Positions 18,235-27,269 of a stretch of 64,000 nucleotides of DNA are shown here, piece by piece. Source of the stretch: Serratia fonticola (GTDB lineage: Bacteria > Pseudomonadota > Gammaproteobacteria > Enterobacterales > Enterobacteriaceae). The stretch is from assembly GCF_006715025.1 (NCBI RefSeq), contig NZ_VFMK01000001.1, positions 1 through 64,000 on the forward strand. The letters run 5' to 3'. The position numbers and the translations under genes are program-made. The notes under the pieces are model-generated. The model was not told where the DNA came from. It worked only from the letters and a program-made list of their open reading frames with translations, and ran no database searches. Position 1 is the stretch's first letter; the number at the start of each line of letters is the position of its first letter.

Positions 18235-19866
18235 TCAAGCGGTGCGTTTCCAACCGACGATCCAGGCAACAACGCCTGCGGCCATCAACCAGGCAGGAAA
18301 CACCTCTACGCCTCCCAGCAGTAAAATCGTACCACTTACTAACAGTGTAGCGCCAACCCCAAACAAATACCGTGACTGACCCTGCCGAACGCGTTGCGCC
18401 TGCATCTGCCCGGTCAATTTATCTACGCTTTGCTGCAACAACTTGTGTTGCTGCAGGCTGTCATAAAATAATTCAGGCAATTCAGGCAGTTTCTCTGCCC
18501 AAAACGGCGCTTTTTCTTTCAGCGCACGGATCACCGCCGGAATGCCGACCTGATCGCGCAACCAACTTTCCAGGAAAGGCTTGGCCGTGGTCCACAGATC
18601 CAACTGGGGATAAAGTTGGCGGCCAAGACCTTCAACATACAGTAAGGTCTTTTGCAATAACACCAGTTGAGGTTGCACTTCCATGTTGAAACGGCGTGCC
18701 GTATTGAACAGGTTCAGCAACACGTTACCAAACGAGATCTCTGCCAGCGGTTTTTCAAAAATCGGCTCACAGACGGTGCGGATGGCAAACTCAAAATCTT
18801 CCACATTGGTATCACGTGGCACCCAACCGGAATCGACGTGCAGTTCCGCCACTTTACGGTAGTCGCGATTGAAGAAGGCGATAAAATTCTCCGCCAGGTA
18901 GCGCTTATCATCTTTGTTCAGCGACCCGACGATGCCGCAGTCGATGCCGATATAGCATGGATCTTCAGGATGCTCATAGCTGACAAAAATATTGCCGGGA
19001 TGCATGTCGGCATGAAAGAAGCTGTCGCGAAACACCTGAGTGAAGAACACCTGCACGCCACGTTCTGCGAGCAATTTCATATTGGTATTCTGTTTTTCCA
19101 GCGCCTCAATATCCGAGACCGGAATGCCGTATATCCGTTCCATTACCAACACGCTTTCGCGGCAGTAATCGGAATACACTTCTGGCACGTAGAGCATTGG
19201 GCTACCGTCAAAATTACGGCGTAACTGAATAGCGTTCGCCGCTTCACGCAGCAGATTCAGTTCATCCAACAGGGTTTTCTCGTACTCTCGCACCACTTCA
19301 CGCGGGCGCAAACGGCGGCCATCAGGCAGCAGTTTCGGTACCCACCCCGCCAGGCGATACATCAGGCGCACATCAGCTTTGATAATCGGCCCGATATCCG
19401 GGCGAATCACCTTCAGCACCACTTCCTGGCCGCTACTTTTCAGCTTGGCGGTATGCACCTGCGCAATCGATGCCGACGCCAACGCCTGTTGGTCAAAATC
19501 ATCAAACCAGGTTTCCAGCGGGCCCCCCATCGCCTGCTCGATATGCTTGCGCGCCAGTGCACCATCAAAGGGAGCCACGCGATCCTGCAATAGTGTCAGT
19601 TGGTCAGCAATATGCGGCGGGAAAAGATCGCGCCGGGTCGACATCATCTGACCGAACTTGATCCACACCGGACCCAGCTCTTGCAGAGCCAGACGCAACC
19701 GTTCCCCCAAGGGTTTGTCCTTATGGCGATTCGGCATCCAGAACAACAAGCGGCGACCGATGCGCAGCGGCAGCGTCAAACGCATCTTGGGGATCAGTTC
19801 ATCCAGGCCATAGCTGAGAAAAACGCGAACAATCAAATACAGGCGGCAGATCTCGCCAGGGGTCAT
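18235..19866 (-). CDS. ubiB: Ubiquinone biosynthesis regulatory protein kinase-like UbiB
   Basis: A 543-residue member of the ABC1/ADCK atypical kinase family (E. coli UbiB 546), needed for ubiquinone synthesis; it has ATPase activity and is thought to help extract lipid intermediates from the membrane. Hallmarks: WIKFGQMMSTRRDLFPP (the KxGQ motif), the alanine-rich loop ALASASIAQVH, the HADMHPGNIF catalytic loop and two C-terminal membrane helices (about residues 500-540). Its start codon overlaps the ubiJ stop by 4 bases. It ends the leftward ubiE-ubiJ-ubiB operon. Confidence 0.96.
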   Translation of the reverse strand: MTPGEICRLYLIVRVFLSYGLDELIPKMRLTLPLRIGRRLLFWMPNRHKDKPLGERLRLALQELGPVWIKFGQMMSTRRDLFPPHIADQLTLLQDRVAPFDGALARKHIEQAMGGPLETWFDDFDQQALASASIAQVHTAKLKSSGQEVVLKVIRPDIGPIIKADVRLMYRLAGWVPKLLPDGRRLRPREVVREYEKTLLDELNLLREAANAIQLRRNFDGSPMLYVPEVYSDYCRESVLVMERIYGIPVSDIEALEKQNTNMKLLAERGVQVFFTQVFRDSFFHADMHPGNIFVSYEHPEDPCYIGIDCGIVGSLNKDDKRYLAENFIAFFNRDYRKVAELHVDSGWVPRDTNVEDFEFAIRTVCEPIFEKPLAEISFGNVLLNLFNTARRFNMEVQPQLVLLQKTLLYVEGLGRQLYPQLDLWTTAKPFLESWLRDQVGIPAVIRALKEKAPFWAEKLPELPELFYDSLQQHKLLQQSVDKLTGQMQAQRVRQGQSRYLFGVGATLLVSGTILLLGGVEVFPAWLMAAGVVAWIVGWKRTA

Positions 19867-20483
19867 CGTTTACCCTCCAACTTGTCCATACGGGCAATCA
19901 GTGCTTCCACACTGCGGGCAGCGGCATCAACCTCTTCGTTAAACCACACCACTTCAAGCGGCCCTGGGGCCATTCGCCATTCTTCCGTCAGCGCTTCCGC
20001 CACATAACGTTGCTGGCTTTGCACGCCGGACTTTAACAGGCTAATTCCTTTGCCGACCATCTGGCTAAGCCCTTGCGCAGCGATGTCACCCACATACGGG
20101 GCCAACCACTCCGCCGGATCCCATTCTGCCAGATCAAGCAATCCCACCAGCTGCTGCACCACCTGAATATCGCCCTCGACGATCAGATCGCCGCTACGCA
20201 TCAGCGGCGAAAGTTGCTGGCGATCGCGCAATTTCAGCAGCACGGGTACACGCGTTTGCACCGTGCAATCCGCAGTGTCTTCGGACTGACCCAGCACATC
20301 CACACGTTGCTCACTGAACACCAGCACCAATGGCGAAGAGAGTTCTTCCAGTTCAATACGCAACACCCTACCCACCAATCGTTGGCGGGCAGCTTTCATG
20401 CTGCGATCGCGAAACAGCAGGCTGTTGAGCGACGTTTCCAGCACACCGGTCAATAGCGGGGTTAGCAGCATCGGCATATCCAT
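19863..20483 (-). CDS. ubiJ: Ubiquinone biosynthesis accessory factor UbiJ
   Basis: A 206-residue protein matching E. coli UbiJ (YigP, 201). It has an SCP2-type lipid-binding N-terminal domain and a C-terminal coiled coil. With UbiK it is part of the soluble Ubi complex and binds ubiquinone intermediates. Conserved stretches include LRDRQQLSPLMRSGDL, VEGDIQVVQQLVGLLD and RYVAEALTEEWRMAPGPLEV. The start at 20483 lies 1 base past the ubiE stop; ATG at 20477 (MPMLLTPLL) aligns best with the E. coli start and is equally possible. Confidence 0.93.
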   Translation of the reverse strand: MDMPMLLTPLLTGVLETSLNSLLFRDRSMKAARQRLVGRVLRIELEELSSPLVLVFSEQRVDVLGQSEDTADCTVQTRVPVLLKLRDRQQLSPLMRSGDLIVEGDIQVVQQLVGLLDLAEWDPAEWLAPYVGDIAAQGLSQMVGKGISLLKSGVQSQQRYVAEALTEEWRMAPGPLEVVWFNEEVDAAARSVEALIARMDKLEGKR

Positions 20484-20484
20484 A

Positions 20485-21240
20485 TCAGAACTTGTAGCCC
20501 CGGTGTAACGCGACAATCCCACCGGTCAGGTTGAAATAGGAGACGTTTTCAAAACCGGCAGCACTCATCATCCCCTTCAGGGTGTCCTGATCGGGATGCA
20601 TACGAATTGACTCTGCCAGATAACGGTAACTGTCTGGATCTTTTACCACCAGCTCACCAATTTTTGGCAGCACATGGAAGGAGTAAGCATCGTAAGCTTT
20701 GCTCAACGGCTCCAGCAGCGGTTTGGAGAACTCCAGCACCAACAGGCGACCACCCGGCTTGAGTACCCGGAACATGGAACGCAGTGCCTTGTCTTTATCG
20801 GTAACGTTACGCAGGCCAAAAGAAATGGTGATGCAATCGAAATAGTTATCCGGGAAGGGCAGCGCTTCGGCGTTAGCCTGAACATAACTGATATTGCCAA
20901 CAATGCCATGGTCGCGCAGCTTTTCACGCCCCATTTTGAGCATCGACTCGTTGATATCAGCCAGAATGACCTGCCCCTGCTCGCCTACCATACGCGAGAA
21001 CTTGGCCGCCAGATCGCCGGTTCCGCCGGCCAGATCCAGCACGCGCTGGCCACGGCGCACACCGCTGCAATCAATGGTAAAACGCTTCCAGATACGGTGG
21101 ATACCAAACGACATCAGGTCGTTCATCACATCATATTTTGCCGCTACCGAGTGAAAAACGTTGGCCACCATGGCCTGCTTCTCGTCCCTTGCGACGGTAC
21201 GAAAGCCAAAGTCGGTGGTTTCCTGCGCTTGATCTGCCAT
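20485..21240 (-). CDS. ubiE: Ubiquinone/menaquinone biosynthesis C-methyltransferase
   Basis: A 251-residue SAM-dependent methyltransferase, identical in length to E. coli UbiE. It methylates demethylmenaquinone to menaquinone and a benzoquinol intermediate of ubiquinone, so it serves both aerobic and anaerobic quinones. The SAM loop VLDLAGGTGDLAAKFS and post-motif blocks QANAEALPFPDN, ITISFGLRNVTD and RVLKPGGRLLVLEFSKP are conserved. It is first of the ubiE-ubiJ-ubiB operon, following rmuC on the same strand as in E. coli. Confidence 0.98.
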   Translation of the reverse strand: MADQAQETTDFGFRTVARDEKQAMVANVFHSVAAKYDVMNDLMSFGIHRIWKRFTIDCSGVRRGQRVLDLAGGTGDLAAKFSRMVGEQGQVILADINESMLKMGREKLRDHGIVGNISYVQANAEALPFPDNYFDCITISFGLRNVTDKDKALRSMFRVLKPGGRLLVLEFSKPLLEPLSKAYDAYSFHVLPKIGELVVKDPDSYRYLAESIRMHPDQDTLKGMMSAAGFENVSYFNLTGGIVALHRGYKF

Positions 21241-21318
21241 TGTCCTGCCTGCTATTCAGTCAATTTAATGTCGTGGAGTGTACCAGAAAGCCACGAAAAC
21301 CCCCACCTTGCAGCGGCT

Positions 21319-22860
21319 TCACCCCTGCGATGCGGAACGCGGTTCTTCGGCGTCATCGTCGTCTTGCGCCCTTGGCAGTTCAGCAATTTTCTCGTCCGAT
21401 CCTGCCGGGGCATCATGTTGGGCATCCGCCTGCTGCACCAGTTGCGGGTTGATTGGCCGTTTGACCTCAACCCCCAGCGCCCGGAAGCCCTCAATCTGGC
21501 CGATAAGATTACCACGGCCAGCACTCAGTTTGTTCATTGCCTGATGATAACTGCCTTGCGCTTTATCCAGGCTTTGCCCCAACGCCGACATGTCGTCAAC
21601 GAACAGGCGCATTTTGTCATACAGCCGTGCGGCACGATCGGCAATGCGTTGAGCGTTCTGGCTTTGGTGCTCATAGCGCCACAGATTGGTAATGGTACGT
21701 AGCGCCACCAACAGCGTGGTTGGGCTGACCAACATGATGTTATGTTGCAACGCCTCGCTAATCAGTTCCGGCTCACGGTCAATGGCCAGCAGGAATGCGG
21801 GTTCCACCGGGATAAACATCAGCACGTAATCCAGCGAGCGCAAGCCCGGCAATTGCTGATAATCCTTGCGGCCCAGTAAGCGGATATGCCCACGCAGCGA
21901 AGCAATATGCTCATTTAATGCCGCTTCACGTTCGATGTCATCGTCACTGTTGAAATAACGTTCGTACGCCACCAGCGACATCTTGGCATCAATCACCACG
22001 TCCTTGCCCTGCGGCAATCGCACAATCACGTCGGGCTGCATACGGCTTTGATGATCCAGCCGCACGTTGACCTGAGTTTCATATTCATGCCCTTCACGCA
22101 GGCCAGACGCTTCCAGCACGCGGCTTAACACCACCTCCCCCCAATTGCCCTGAGTTTTGTTATCACCTTTCAGCGCTTTGGTCAGGTTGATCGCTTCCCG
22201 TGCCATCTGTGCATTCAATTGTTGTAGATTACGGATTTCGTGCGTCAACGTATGGCGTTCGCGTGCTTCTTGGCCAAAACTGTCTTGTACCTGCCGACGA
22301 AAACCGTCCAACTGCTCACGCAGTGGCAGCAACAGGCGGTCAAGGCTTTGCCTGTTCTGCTCATCCACTTTGCGCCCACTGTTTTCGAATATGCGATTGG
22401 CCAGATTTTCGAATTGTGTGGTCAGCCGCTGTTCACTGCTGATCAGCAACCGCTGCTTCTCTTCTGCGGCCATGCGGGTCTCTTCCAGGCGAATGGTCAC
22501 CTCACGCAGCTCCGCCTCTTGCGCACTGTTAACCTCACGCTGTGCCCGCAGTTCCTGATTCAATAATTCACATTCGTTGCGCCAGTGATTAAGTTGCTGC
22601 CATCTCTCCTGCCCGGCAGCCAGTTGGCTATGTAGCGTGCGCAATTCCAGATCGTTTTGCCGCAGTTGCTGTTCGTGGCGCTGCAGAATTTCTTGGCGGG
22701 TAGCCGTTTCAAGCTGTGCCTGCTGCAAAGATTGCTCTAATAGGCGCATATCGGTTTCATGCTGAGCGCTGTGTTGTTGCGCCCGCAGGCTGGCGATCAG
22801 CCACCCCAGTAGGAGCCCGATCGCAACACCACCAATACCGTAAACCAAACTGGTATCCAC
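21319..22860 (-). CDS. rmuC: DNA recombination protein RmuC
   Basis: A 513-residue protein (E. coli RmuC 475) that limits recombination at inverted repeats; the family has a nuclease-like fold. An N-terminal membrane helix (residues 5-24, YGIGGVAIGLLLGWLIASL) is followed by a long glutamine-rich coiled coil (about 27-190). The RmuC domain follows, with NWGEVVLSRVLEASGL and DVVIDAKMSLVAYERYF, the latter resembling a PD-(D/E)xK core. The C-terminal 40 residues are acidic and variable. It is upstream of ubiE on the same strand. Confidence 0.94.
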   Translation of the reverse strand: MDTSLVYGIGGVAIGLLLGWLIASLRAQQHSAQHETDMRLLEQSLQQAQLETATRQEILQRHEQQLRQNDLELRTLHSQLAAGQERWQQLNHWRNECELLNQELRAQREVNSAQEAELREVTIRLEETRMAAEEKQRLLISSEQRLTTQFENLANRIFENSGRKVDEQNRQSLDRLLLPLREQLDGFRRQVQDSFGQEARERHTLTHEIRNLQQLNAQMAREAINLTKALKGDNKTQGNWGEVVLSRVLEASGLREGHEYETQVNVRLDHQSRMQPDVIVRLPQGKDVVIDAKMSLVAYERYFNSDDDIEREAALNEHIASLRGHIRLLGRKDYQQLPGLRSLDYVLMFIPVEPAFLLAIDREPELISEALQHNIMLVSPTTLLVALRTITNLWRYEHQSQNAQRIADRAARLYDKMRLFVDDMSALGQSLDKAQGSYHQAMNKLSAGRGNLIGQIEGFRALGVEVKRPINPQLVQQADAQHDAPAGSDEKIAELPRAQDDDDAEEPRSASQG

Positions 22861-23001
22861 CCTGCCTCCTGTTACCCATGCGGTTCTCGCGCGTTTTGCG
22901 CCTGTTGCCTGCCACGTTAAAGGGTGCCTGTATGGATGTCCAGCGGGTTTTCATGAGTGGGACGGCGGTATCCCGAAGAGATACCGCGCTGATATGAAGG
23001 G

Positions 23002-24315
23002 TTAAAACAGTTTGAAACGGTACTCGGCGATAAATTCAGCCGACAGCGAATGGGAGGTCTGATAGTGTCCATCGGCCAGCACCGGCGTTTTATTCACGTT
23101 CTTATAAGACCATCCTGGGCCTGCCATGCCAAACACCGTCAGGTTTTTCAGCTTCGGGTGCGTGGGGACCCATCGGCCAAAGACATTGATCTCCCCGGTT
23201 CGAACCGCCGCTCCCTGATAGCTGAATTGCCCCACGTTACCCGTCAACCCGGCGGTAAATTCCGGTGTGATGCGATATTCGGCAATGGCCGCCATCATGG
23301 TTTCACCATCTCGCATATAGTCCTCACCGGCATAGGCCATTGAGGTAAAGGTCCCACGAGAGTTTTTAGACATGTGCCGCGGATAAAACCCGAGTTCACC
23401 GCCCCCTTTGGGCGCCCGCGTGTGAGCAACGCCGAGCTTGAGGCTCCAGAGCGGCTCCTGCCATTTGGCATCGAAAGCATAATGGTTAGCGTGCCGATCA
23501 AAGTTACGCTTGCCAAGCGCCATCTGTTTATAGTCGTCCAGCGCCTGTGTGGTGTAAATCTGGCTACCCAGGCTGAGTTTCTCATTGGCTTTCAGCCCCA
23601 TGCGCACGATCTGGCGACGCAGGTAGTTCTGTGATTCACCATACGCCAGTTGGCCATTAAACGTTTTGCTCTCATAACCCAATTCACCGCTGGCAAGGTG
23701 GTTGATATAGCGGCCATCGTTGGTCTGCAAACGCAGGCTGTCAGGGGAGTTACGATCCATAGAACGTTCAACATAAGCCCCGCGCAAAGAGAGCCCGGCA
23801 CCCGCCACCCCGCCAGACCAGCCGAGATAGGTGGTGGGTGAAAGGCGTGTAGAGTTGGAGATCACGCCATAATTACGCAGCGTTTGCCAACCTGCTTGCG
23901 CATTGAGTGCGGCTCCCCCCACGTCCCCTTTCAACTTGACATAGCGCTGACCAATCTTGCTGTAGCCAGCCGCATTATTTTTGTTATTGCCGGGTCCGTT
24001 GTTGTAGAGCACCCCACGGGTATTGAAATAATCACTGGCGCCCAGTTTCACCGCGCTGTAGTAATCGAGGTTGACACCGATAATGTCCGCCAGATAGCCA
24101 GATTGGTAGCCCAACGCGACCCCTTGCCCCCAGGCGTTATGCACTTCTTTTGGATTGGCTGCATCTTCCTTAAGATACTTCCAATAATTTTTTAGTGATA
24201 ATTCAGCCTGACTGTCGCTGAAAAAGGGAGAGCTCAGAAAGCTTTCATCGGCTGCTTGCGCGCCGGTTGATAATAGCGAAATAACAATAAAATACCATGA
24301 AGCAGAGTTTTTCAT
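23002..24315 (-). CDS. OprD family outer-membrane porin
   Basis: A 437-residue outer-membrane beta-barrel protein with a signal peptide ending STGAQA (residue 21) and a C-terminal aromatic YRFKLF typical of barrels inserted by Bam. The OprD pattern is visible: ESFLSSPFFSDSQAELSLKNYWKYLK at the mature start, the early GVALGYQSGYLADIIGVNLDYYSAVKLGASDYF block, and alternating strands. OprD-family porins take up amino acids, peptides or small organic acids; the substrate cannot be told from sequence. It stands alone between rmuC and a phosphatase-like gene, where E. coli has nothing. A start at 24324 (MNIMKN) is also possible. Confidence 0.88.
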   Translation of the reverse strand: MKNSASWYFIVISLLSTGAQAADESFLSSPFFSDSQAELSLKNYWKYLKEDAANPKEVHNAWGQGVALGYQSGYLADIIGVNLDYYSAVKLGASDYFNTRGVLYNNGPGNNKNNAAGYSKIGQRYVKLKGDVGGAALNAQAGWQTLRNYGVISNSTRLSPTTYLGWSGGVAGAGLSLRGAYVERSMDRNSPDSLRLQTNDGRYINHLASGELGYESKTFNGQLAYGESQNYLRRQIVRMGLKANEKLSLGSQIYTTQALDDYKQMALGKRNFDRHANHYAFDAKWQEPLWSLKLGVAHTRAPKGGGELGFYPRHMSKNSRGTFTSMAYAGEDYMRDGETMMAAIAEYRITPEFTAGLTGNVGQFSYQGAAVRTGEINVFGRWVPTHPKLKNLTVFGMAGPGWSYKNVNKTPVLADGHYQTSHSLSAEFIAEYRFKLF

Positions 24316-24498
24316 TATATTCATCCCCAGAAATAGGCATAGCCATGCCCTGCCGGGGCAATCTGATACTGCCCCGGATTATCTACCCAATAGAAAGGAT
24401 ATTTATTATTTATACTCGTCCGACACTAGGCTGTGTGCGTGGGGACTTGGCCTTATTCACCATAATCACCTAATGATTCAGAGTATATAAATTGAGAA

Positions 24499-25287
24499 TT
24501 ACTGCCCTTTATTGATGACTTCCTTCCCTTTGGTGACATAACTCATATCGCCAACATCAGTTACCTTATATTTGCCATCTTTATAAGTAATTTTCACAAC
24601 TGCGGCATTAGCCAGCGGTTTATTTTTGTTCGGATTATCGGTCATATCAGAGATCATCATCTGCATCGATAATCCAGAAGAGACTGCCAGGATGTTTTTA
24701 TCTCCCTCCTTGATGGCATCCTGCACCATGGTATTTAACGCATGCTGCATACGCGTTTTAACCTGCAGTGCGCTTTCCGCCTGTTTCTTGTCATCGCTCT
24801 GGGTAATACCCTCTACCATAGGGATCAGGCTCACTTTGCCTTCACTCATCTGCTGGAACATGGCGGCACCAGAAGCGATACCCAATGCCTTCGCGGCCGC
24901 GTTAGCCATATCTGCGTTAGGTAGCCCTTCAAAACCGCCGAAGAACATTTCACGTAAATCAGTCAGTTCCGTTACTTTAACGTCTGATTTACCCATTTCC
25001 TTCAGGATCACCTGCATCGTTTCGCGCTGGCGACCAGCATCACTGGTGTAGTAACGTTCAAAAGGAATGTCCTTCAGCCCAGCCCCCAGATAGCGTGCTG
25101 TTTCAATCCCGGCTGGCGTTAGCGGAGAATCTGCCCAACCTTGCACCCGATCGTAAGTATTGAGTATGGTTTTACCGTGACGAGCGAAGTAGATATTGAT
25201 GCTGTCGGTTTCTGCGGCAGAAACGTTGAAGACCGATGCTGAGGAAAGAGAAAGTGCAGCTACGAATAATCCTATCTTGATTTTCAT
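24499..25287 (-). CDS. Periplasmic histidine-phosphatase-family protein
   Basis: A 262-residue protein with a signal peptide (residues 1-25, cleavage after VSAA) and the histidine phosphatase fold: IYFARHGKTILNTYDRVQGW puts the nucleophilic His at residue 37, and YTSDAGRQRETM supplies the next arginine. The usual second histidine (VSHG) reads VSSG (Ser204), so activity may be reduced or altered. Homologues are annotated as phosphoglycerate mutase-like; the substrate is unknown. The ATG at 25287 has AAGGAA 7 bases upstream. The 24316-24498 gap to the porin gene holds A/T-rich promoter-like DNA and no gene. Confidence 0.85.
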   Translation of the reverse strand: MKIKIGLFVAALSLSSASVFNVSAAETDSINIYFARHGKTILNTYDRVQGWADSPLTPAGIETARYLGAGLKDIPFERYYTSDAGRQRETMQVILKEMGKSDVKVTELTDLREMFFGGFEGLPNADMANAAAKALGIASGAAMFQQMSEGKVSLIPMVEGITQSDDKKQAESALQVKTRMQHALNTMVQDAIKEGDKNILAVSSGLSMQMMISDMTDNPNKNKPLANAAVVKITYKDGKYKVTDVGDMSYVTKGKEVINKGQ

Positions 25288-25371
25288 TTGATATTCCTTA
25301 GTGAACAAAATAACGGCTTTAGTGTAGTTTTTCTAATCATCAGCAGATCTTGGCCAAAATAAGTGCAAAAA

Positions 25372-25415
25372 AAAACCCAAACCCATGACATAGATCTGCC
25401 ATTAGGTTTGGGTTT
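25372..25415. terminator. Hairpin between phosphatase-like gene and dedA-type gene
   Basis: AAAACCCAAACC (25372-25383) and GGTTTGGGTTTT (25404-25415) are a perfect 12-base inverted repeat around a 20-base loop. It lies upstream of the phosphatase-like gene and after nothing on the plus strand. On the minus strand it could end transcription leaving the DedA gene at 25585. The rest of 25288-25584 is A/T-rich with no gene. Confidence 0.6.
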
Positions 25416-25584
25416 TGCCTGTTTATTTACAGTAACAATCCACTTGCCGATAAAATTAACACTGCCTAAAAAATAAGGAAATAAAAAAACGCAAAGAAAG
25501 AGAAATTCGTGATCGAATTCTCACTCTATCCTTAATGATGGCTCAATCACTTAAAGCGCCCCTACTGCGGTAGAGGCTATCGCG

Positions 25585-26115
25585 CTAGCCCATCCACTGG
25601 CTGAACCATTTGATACCAAATGCGCCAGGCGCCAGAATACCGAACGCCCAAATCATCGCTGAGGTAATGTTCGCAATCTGGAACGAGGTTTGCGGCATCG
25701 CGCAAATCCCACCAACCAACGGTACCACGGCACGCAGAGGGCCGAAAAAACGGCCAAAGAAAATACCCAGCACGCCCCAGCGTTCAAAAAACGCATGCCC
25801 CCGTACCAAGAGTTGTGGATTGCGCGACAAGGGCCACATATGCGCGACCCGCCCCTGATAGTGATAACCTACCCAGTAGGACAGCCAATCACCAAAAAAG
25901 GCCCCCACAGCAGCAGCCCCCCAGATCGGCCAGAAAGCGATACCACTTTCACCAATCAATGCCCCCAGAGCCAGCAAAATGACCGTGGCAGGCAACAGCA
26001 AAGAAAGAAAAGCCAGCGACTCACCAAACGCCAGCAGGAAGATAATCGGTATTGCCCAACCTTCATGCTGGCGTACCACTTCACTCACCCAGTGAATAAC
26101 GTCGTTGAGGCTCAA
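25585..26115 (-). CDS. DedA family inner-membrane protein
   Basis: A 176-residue polytopic membrane protein of the DedA (SNARE-associated/VTT) superfamily, whose members are proposed flippases for undecaprenyl phosphate or phospholipids needed for envelope integrity. The family motif GRFFGPLRAVVPLVGGI is at about residues 120-136, with FGESLAFLSLLLPATVILLALGAL and GAFFGDWLSYWVGY upstream. It is shorter than E. coli YqjA/YghB (about 220) and nearer in size to YohD/YabI. It is 87 bases after the tyrosine phosphatase gene on the same strand. Confidence 0.9.
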   Translation of the reverse strand: MSLNDVIHWVSEVVRQHEGWAIPIIFLLAFGESLAFLSLLLPATVILLALGALIGESGIAFWPIWGAAAVGAFFGDWLSYWVGYHYQGRVAHMWPLSRNPQLLVRGHAFFERWGVLGIFFGRFFGPLRAVVPLVGGICAMPQTSFQIANITSAMIWAFGILAPGAFGIKWFSQWMG

Positions 26116-26202
26116 ACATCCACTCCTTCAAAGAAAAATTCCTGCCCCAAGGATACGCAATGCCGTTCTTTGCTGATTAAACCCTGGCTAAACATGCCGT
26201 TA

Positions 26203-26985
26203 TTATTCCAGATAGAAAGCCTGCAGCGTTTCGCGCTGGCTGTGCCCTAAACCGTATTCGGCCTCCAACCAACGTGCTGTAGAACCATATTGATCGCGAA
26301 TGCAGCCCAATGCCGTCATCAGGAACTCCTCACGCGCACTCAACACATAGGCAAACTGCGCCAATGCCGCGGCATTCAAGCGAACGGAAAGTTGATCCAG
26401 CATATGCTCACGGAAGCTCGCCAGCGTCGTTTCTGTCAGCAGATAGTCCTCAACCACCGTAGCCTCATCAGCCCCCAGCGCCAACAGTACCAGTGCCGAT
26501 CCCACACCGGTACGGTCTTTGCCCACCGCACAATGCTGTACAATTGCCCCTCCTTCCGGTTTAGCCAGTAGCTGCGCCAGTTGACGGTATGCCGCATTGT
26601 CGAACGGCAAACGACGGTACAGTTCCAACATAAAGGCCCGTGCATCAAACCCGGCTAACGTCTCGTTGGTGAGCTTTTCCAGATTGGCATTGACTTCATT
26701 GCTGAGCGGATTGGCCGGAACGTGGTGGTAGTCAGCCCCTTGCCACAGCACATCCGGTTTAGCCTGCACTTCATCGGCATCACGGTAATCCAGCACCGAA
26801 CGCACTGGCACACCGGCCAGGAAGCTACAGTCGTTATCCGTCAGGCGCTCCAGAGAACCGGAGCGAAACAGCAGCCCACGTTTGATACGGCGGCCATCGG
26901 CCACGCTGTTACCGCCTAAATCACGGAAGTTGATACCGCCGTCAAGCGGCGCTAACGAAGGATGGAGCAAAATCTGTGCGGTCAT
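26203..26985 (-). CDS. Tyrosine-protein phosphatase (IphP/Y-phosphatase 3 family)
   Basis: A 260-residue cytoplasmic phosphatase. The P-loop HCAVGKDRTG near residue 152 has the CX5R signature, with an early INFRDLGG motif and the FRSGSLERLTDND block typical of IphP-like dual-specificity/phosphoinositide phosphatases such as Listeria LipA. The substrate (phosphotyrosine, phosphoserine or phosphoinositide) cannot be inferred. I chose the ATG at 26985 because GAGGA lies 6-7 bases upstream; ATG codons 12 and 51 bases further up are less likely. There is no signal peptide. Confidence 0.88.
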   Translation of the reverse strand: MTAQILLHPSLAPLDGGINFRDLGGNSVADGRRIKRGLLFRSGSLERLTDNDCSFLAGVPVRSVLDYRDADEVQAKPDVLWQGADYHHVPANPLSNEVNANLEKLTNETLAGFDARAFMLELYRRLPFDNAAYRQLAQLLAKPEGGAIVQHCAVGKDRTGVGSALVLLALGADEATVVEDYLLTETTLASFREHMLDQLSVRLNAAALAQFAYVLSAREEFLMTALGCIRDQYGSTARWLEAEYGLGHSQRETLQAFYLE

Positions 26986-27269
26986 AGACGTCCTCATGTT
27001 TATTGTCTTGGGATATACCGTCACGCCAGTCAACAAAAGCGAAATTCGCCTGCCAACGGCATGAAACCAATTGAGTACAACCTAGCAGATTACAACAGAA
27101 TGGCGAAACAGGCCGTTTGAATGACGGATAAAAGCAGAAAGTAACGAGAGCGTGCCGATGGGGGCGTCGGGGCGAAAGCCACCGTAACGCCCCTCGGCGC
27201 GCCAGGCCCGGTATCTCAGGTTAAAAACAGCGTTGTCATTAACCTCAACGGACCGTTATTTGGCAAGGA

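Noticed and set aside
27155..27200. Terminator after udp
   Set aside because: GC-rich imperfect hairpin without a T run and about 70 bases beyond the gene; support too weak for a feature.
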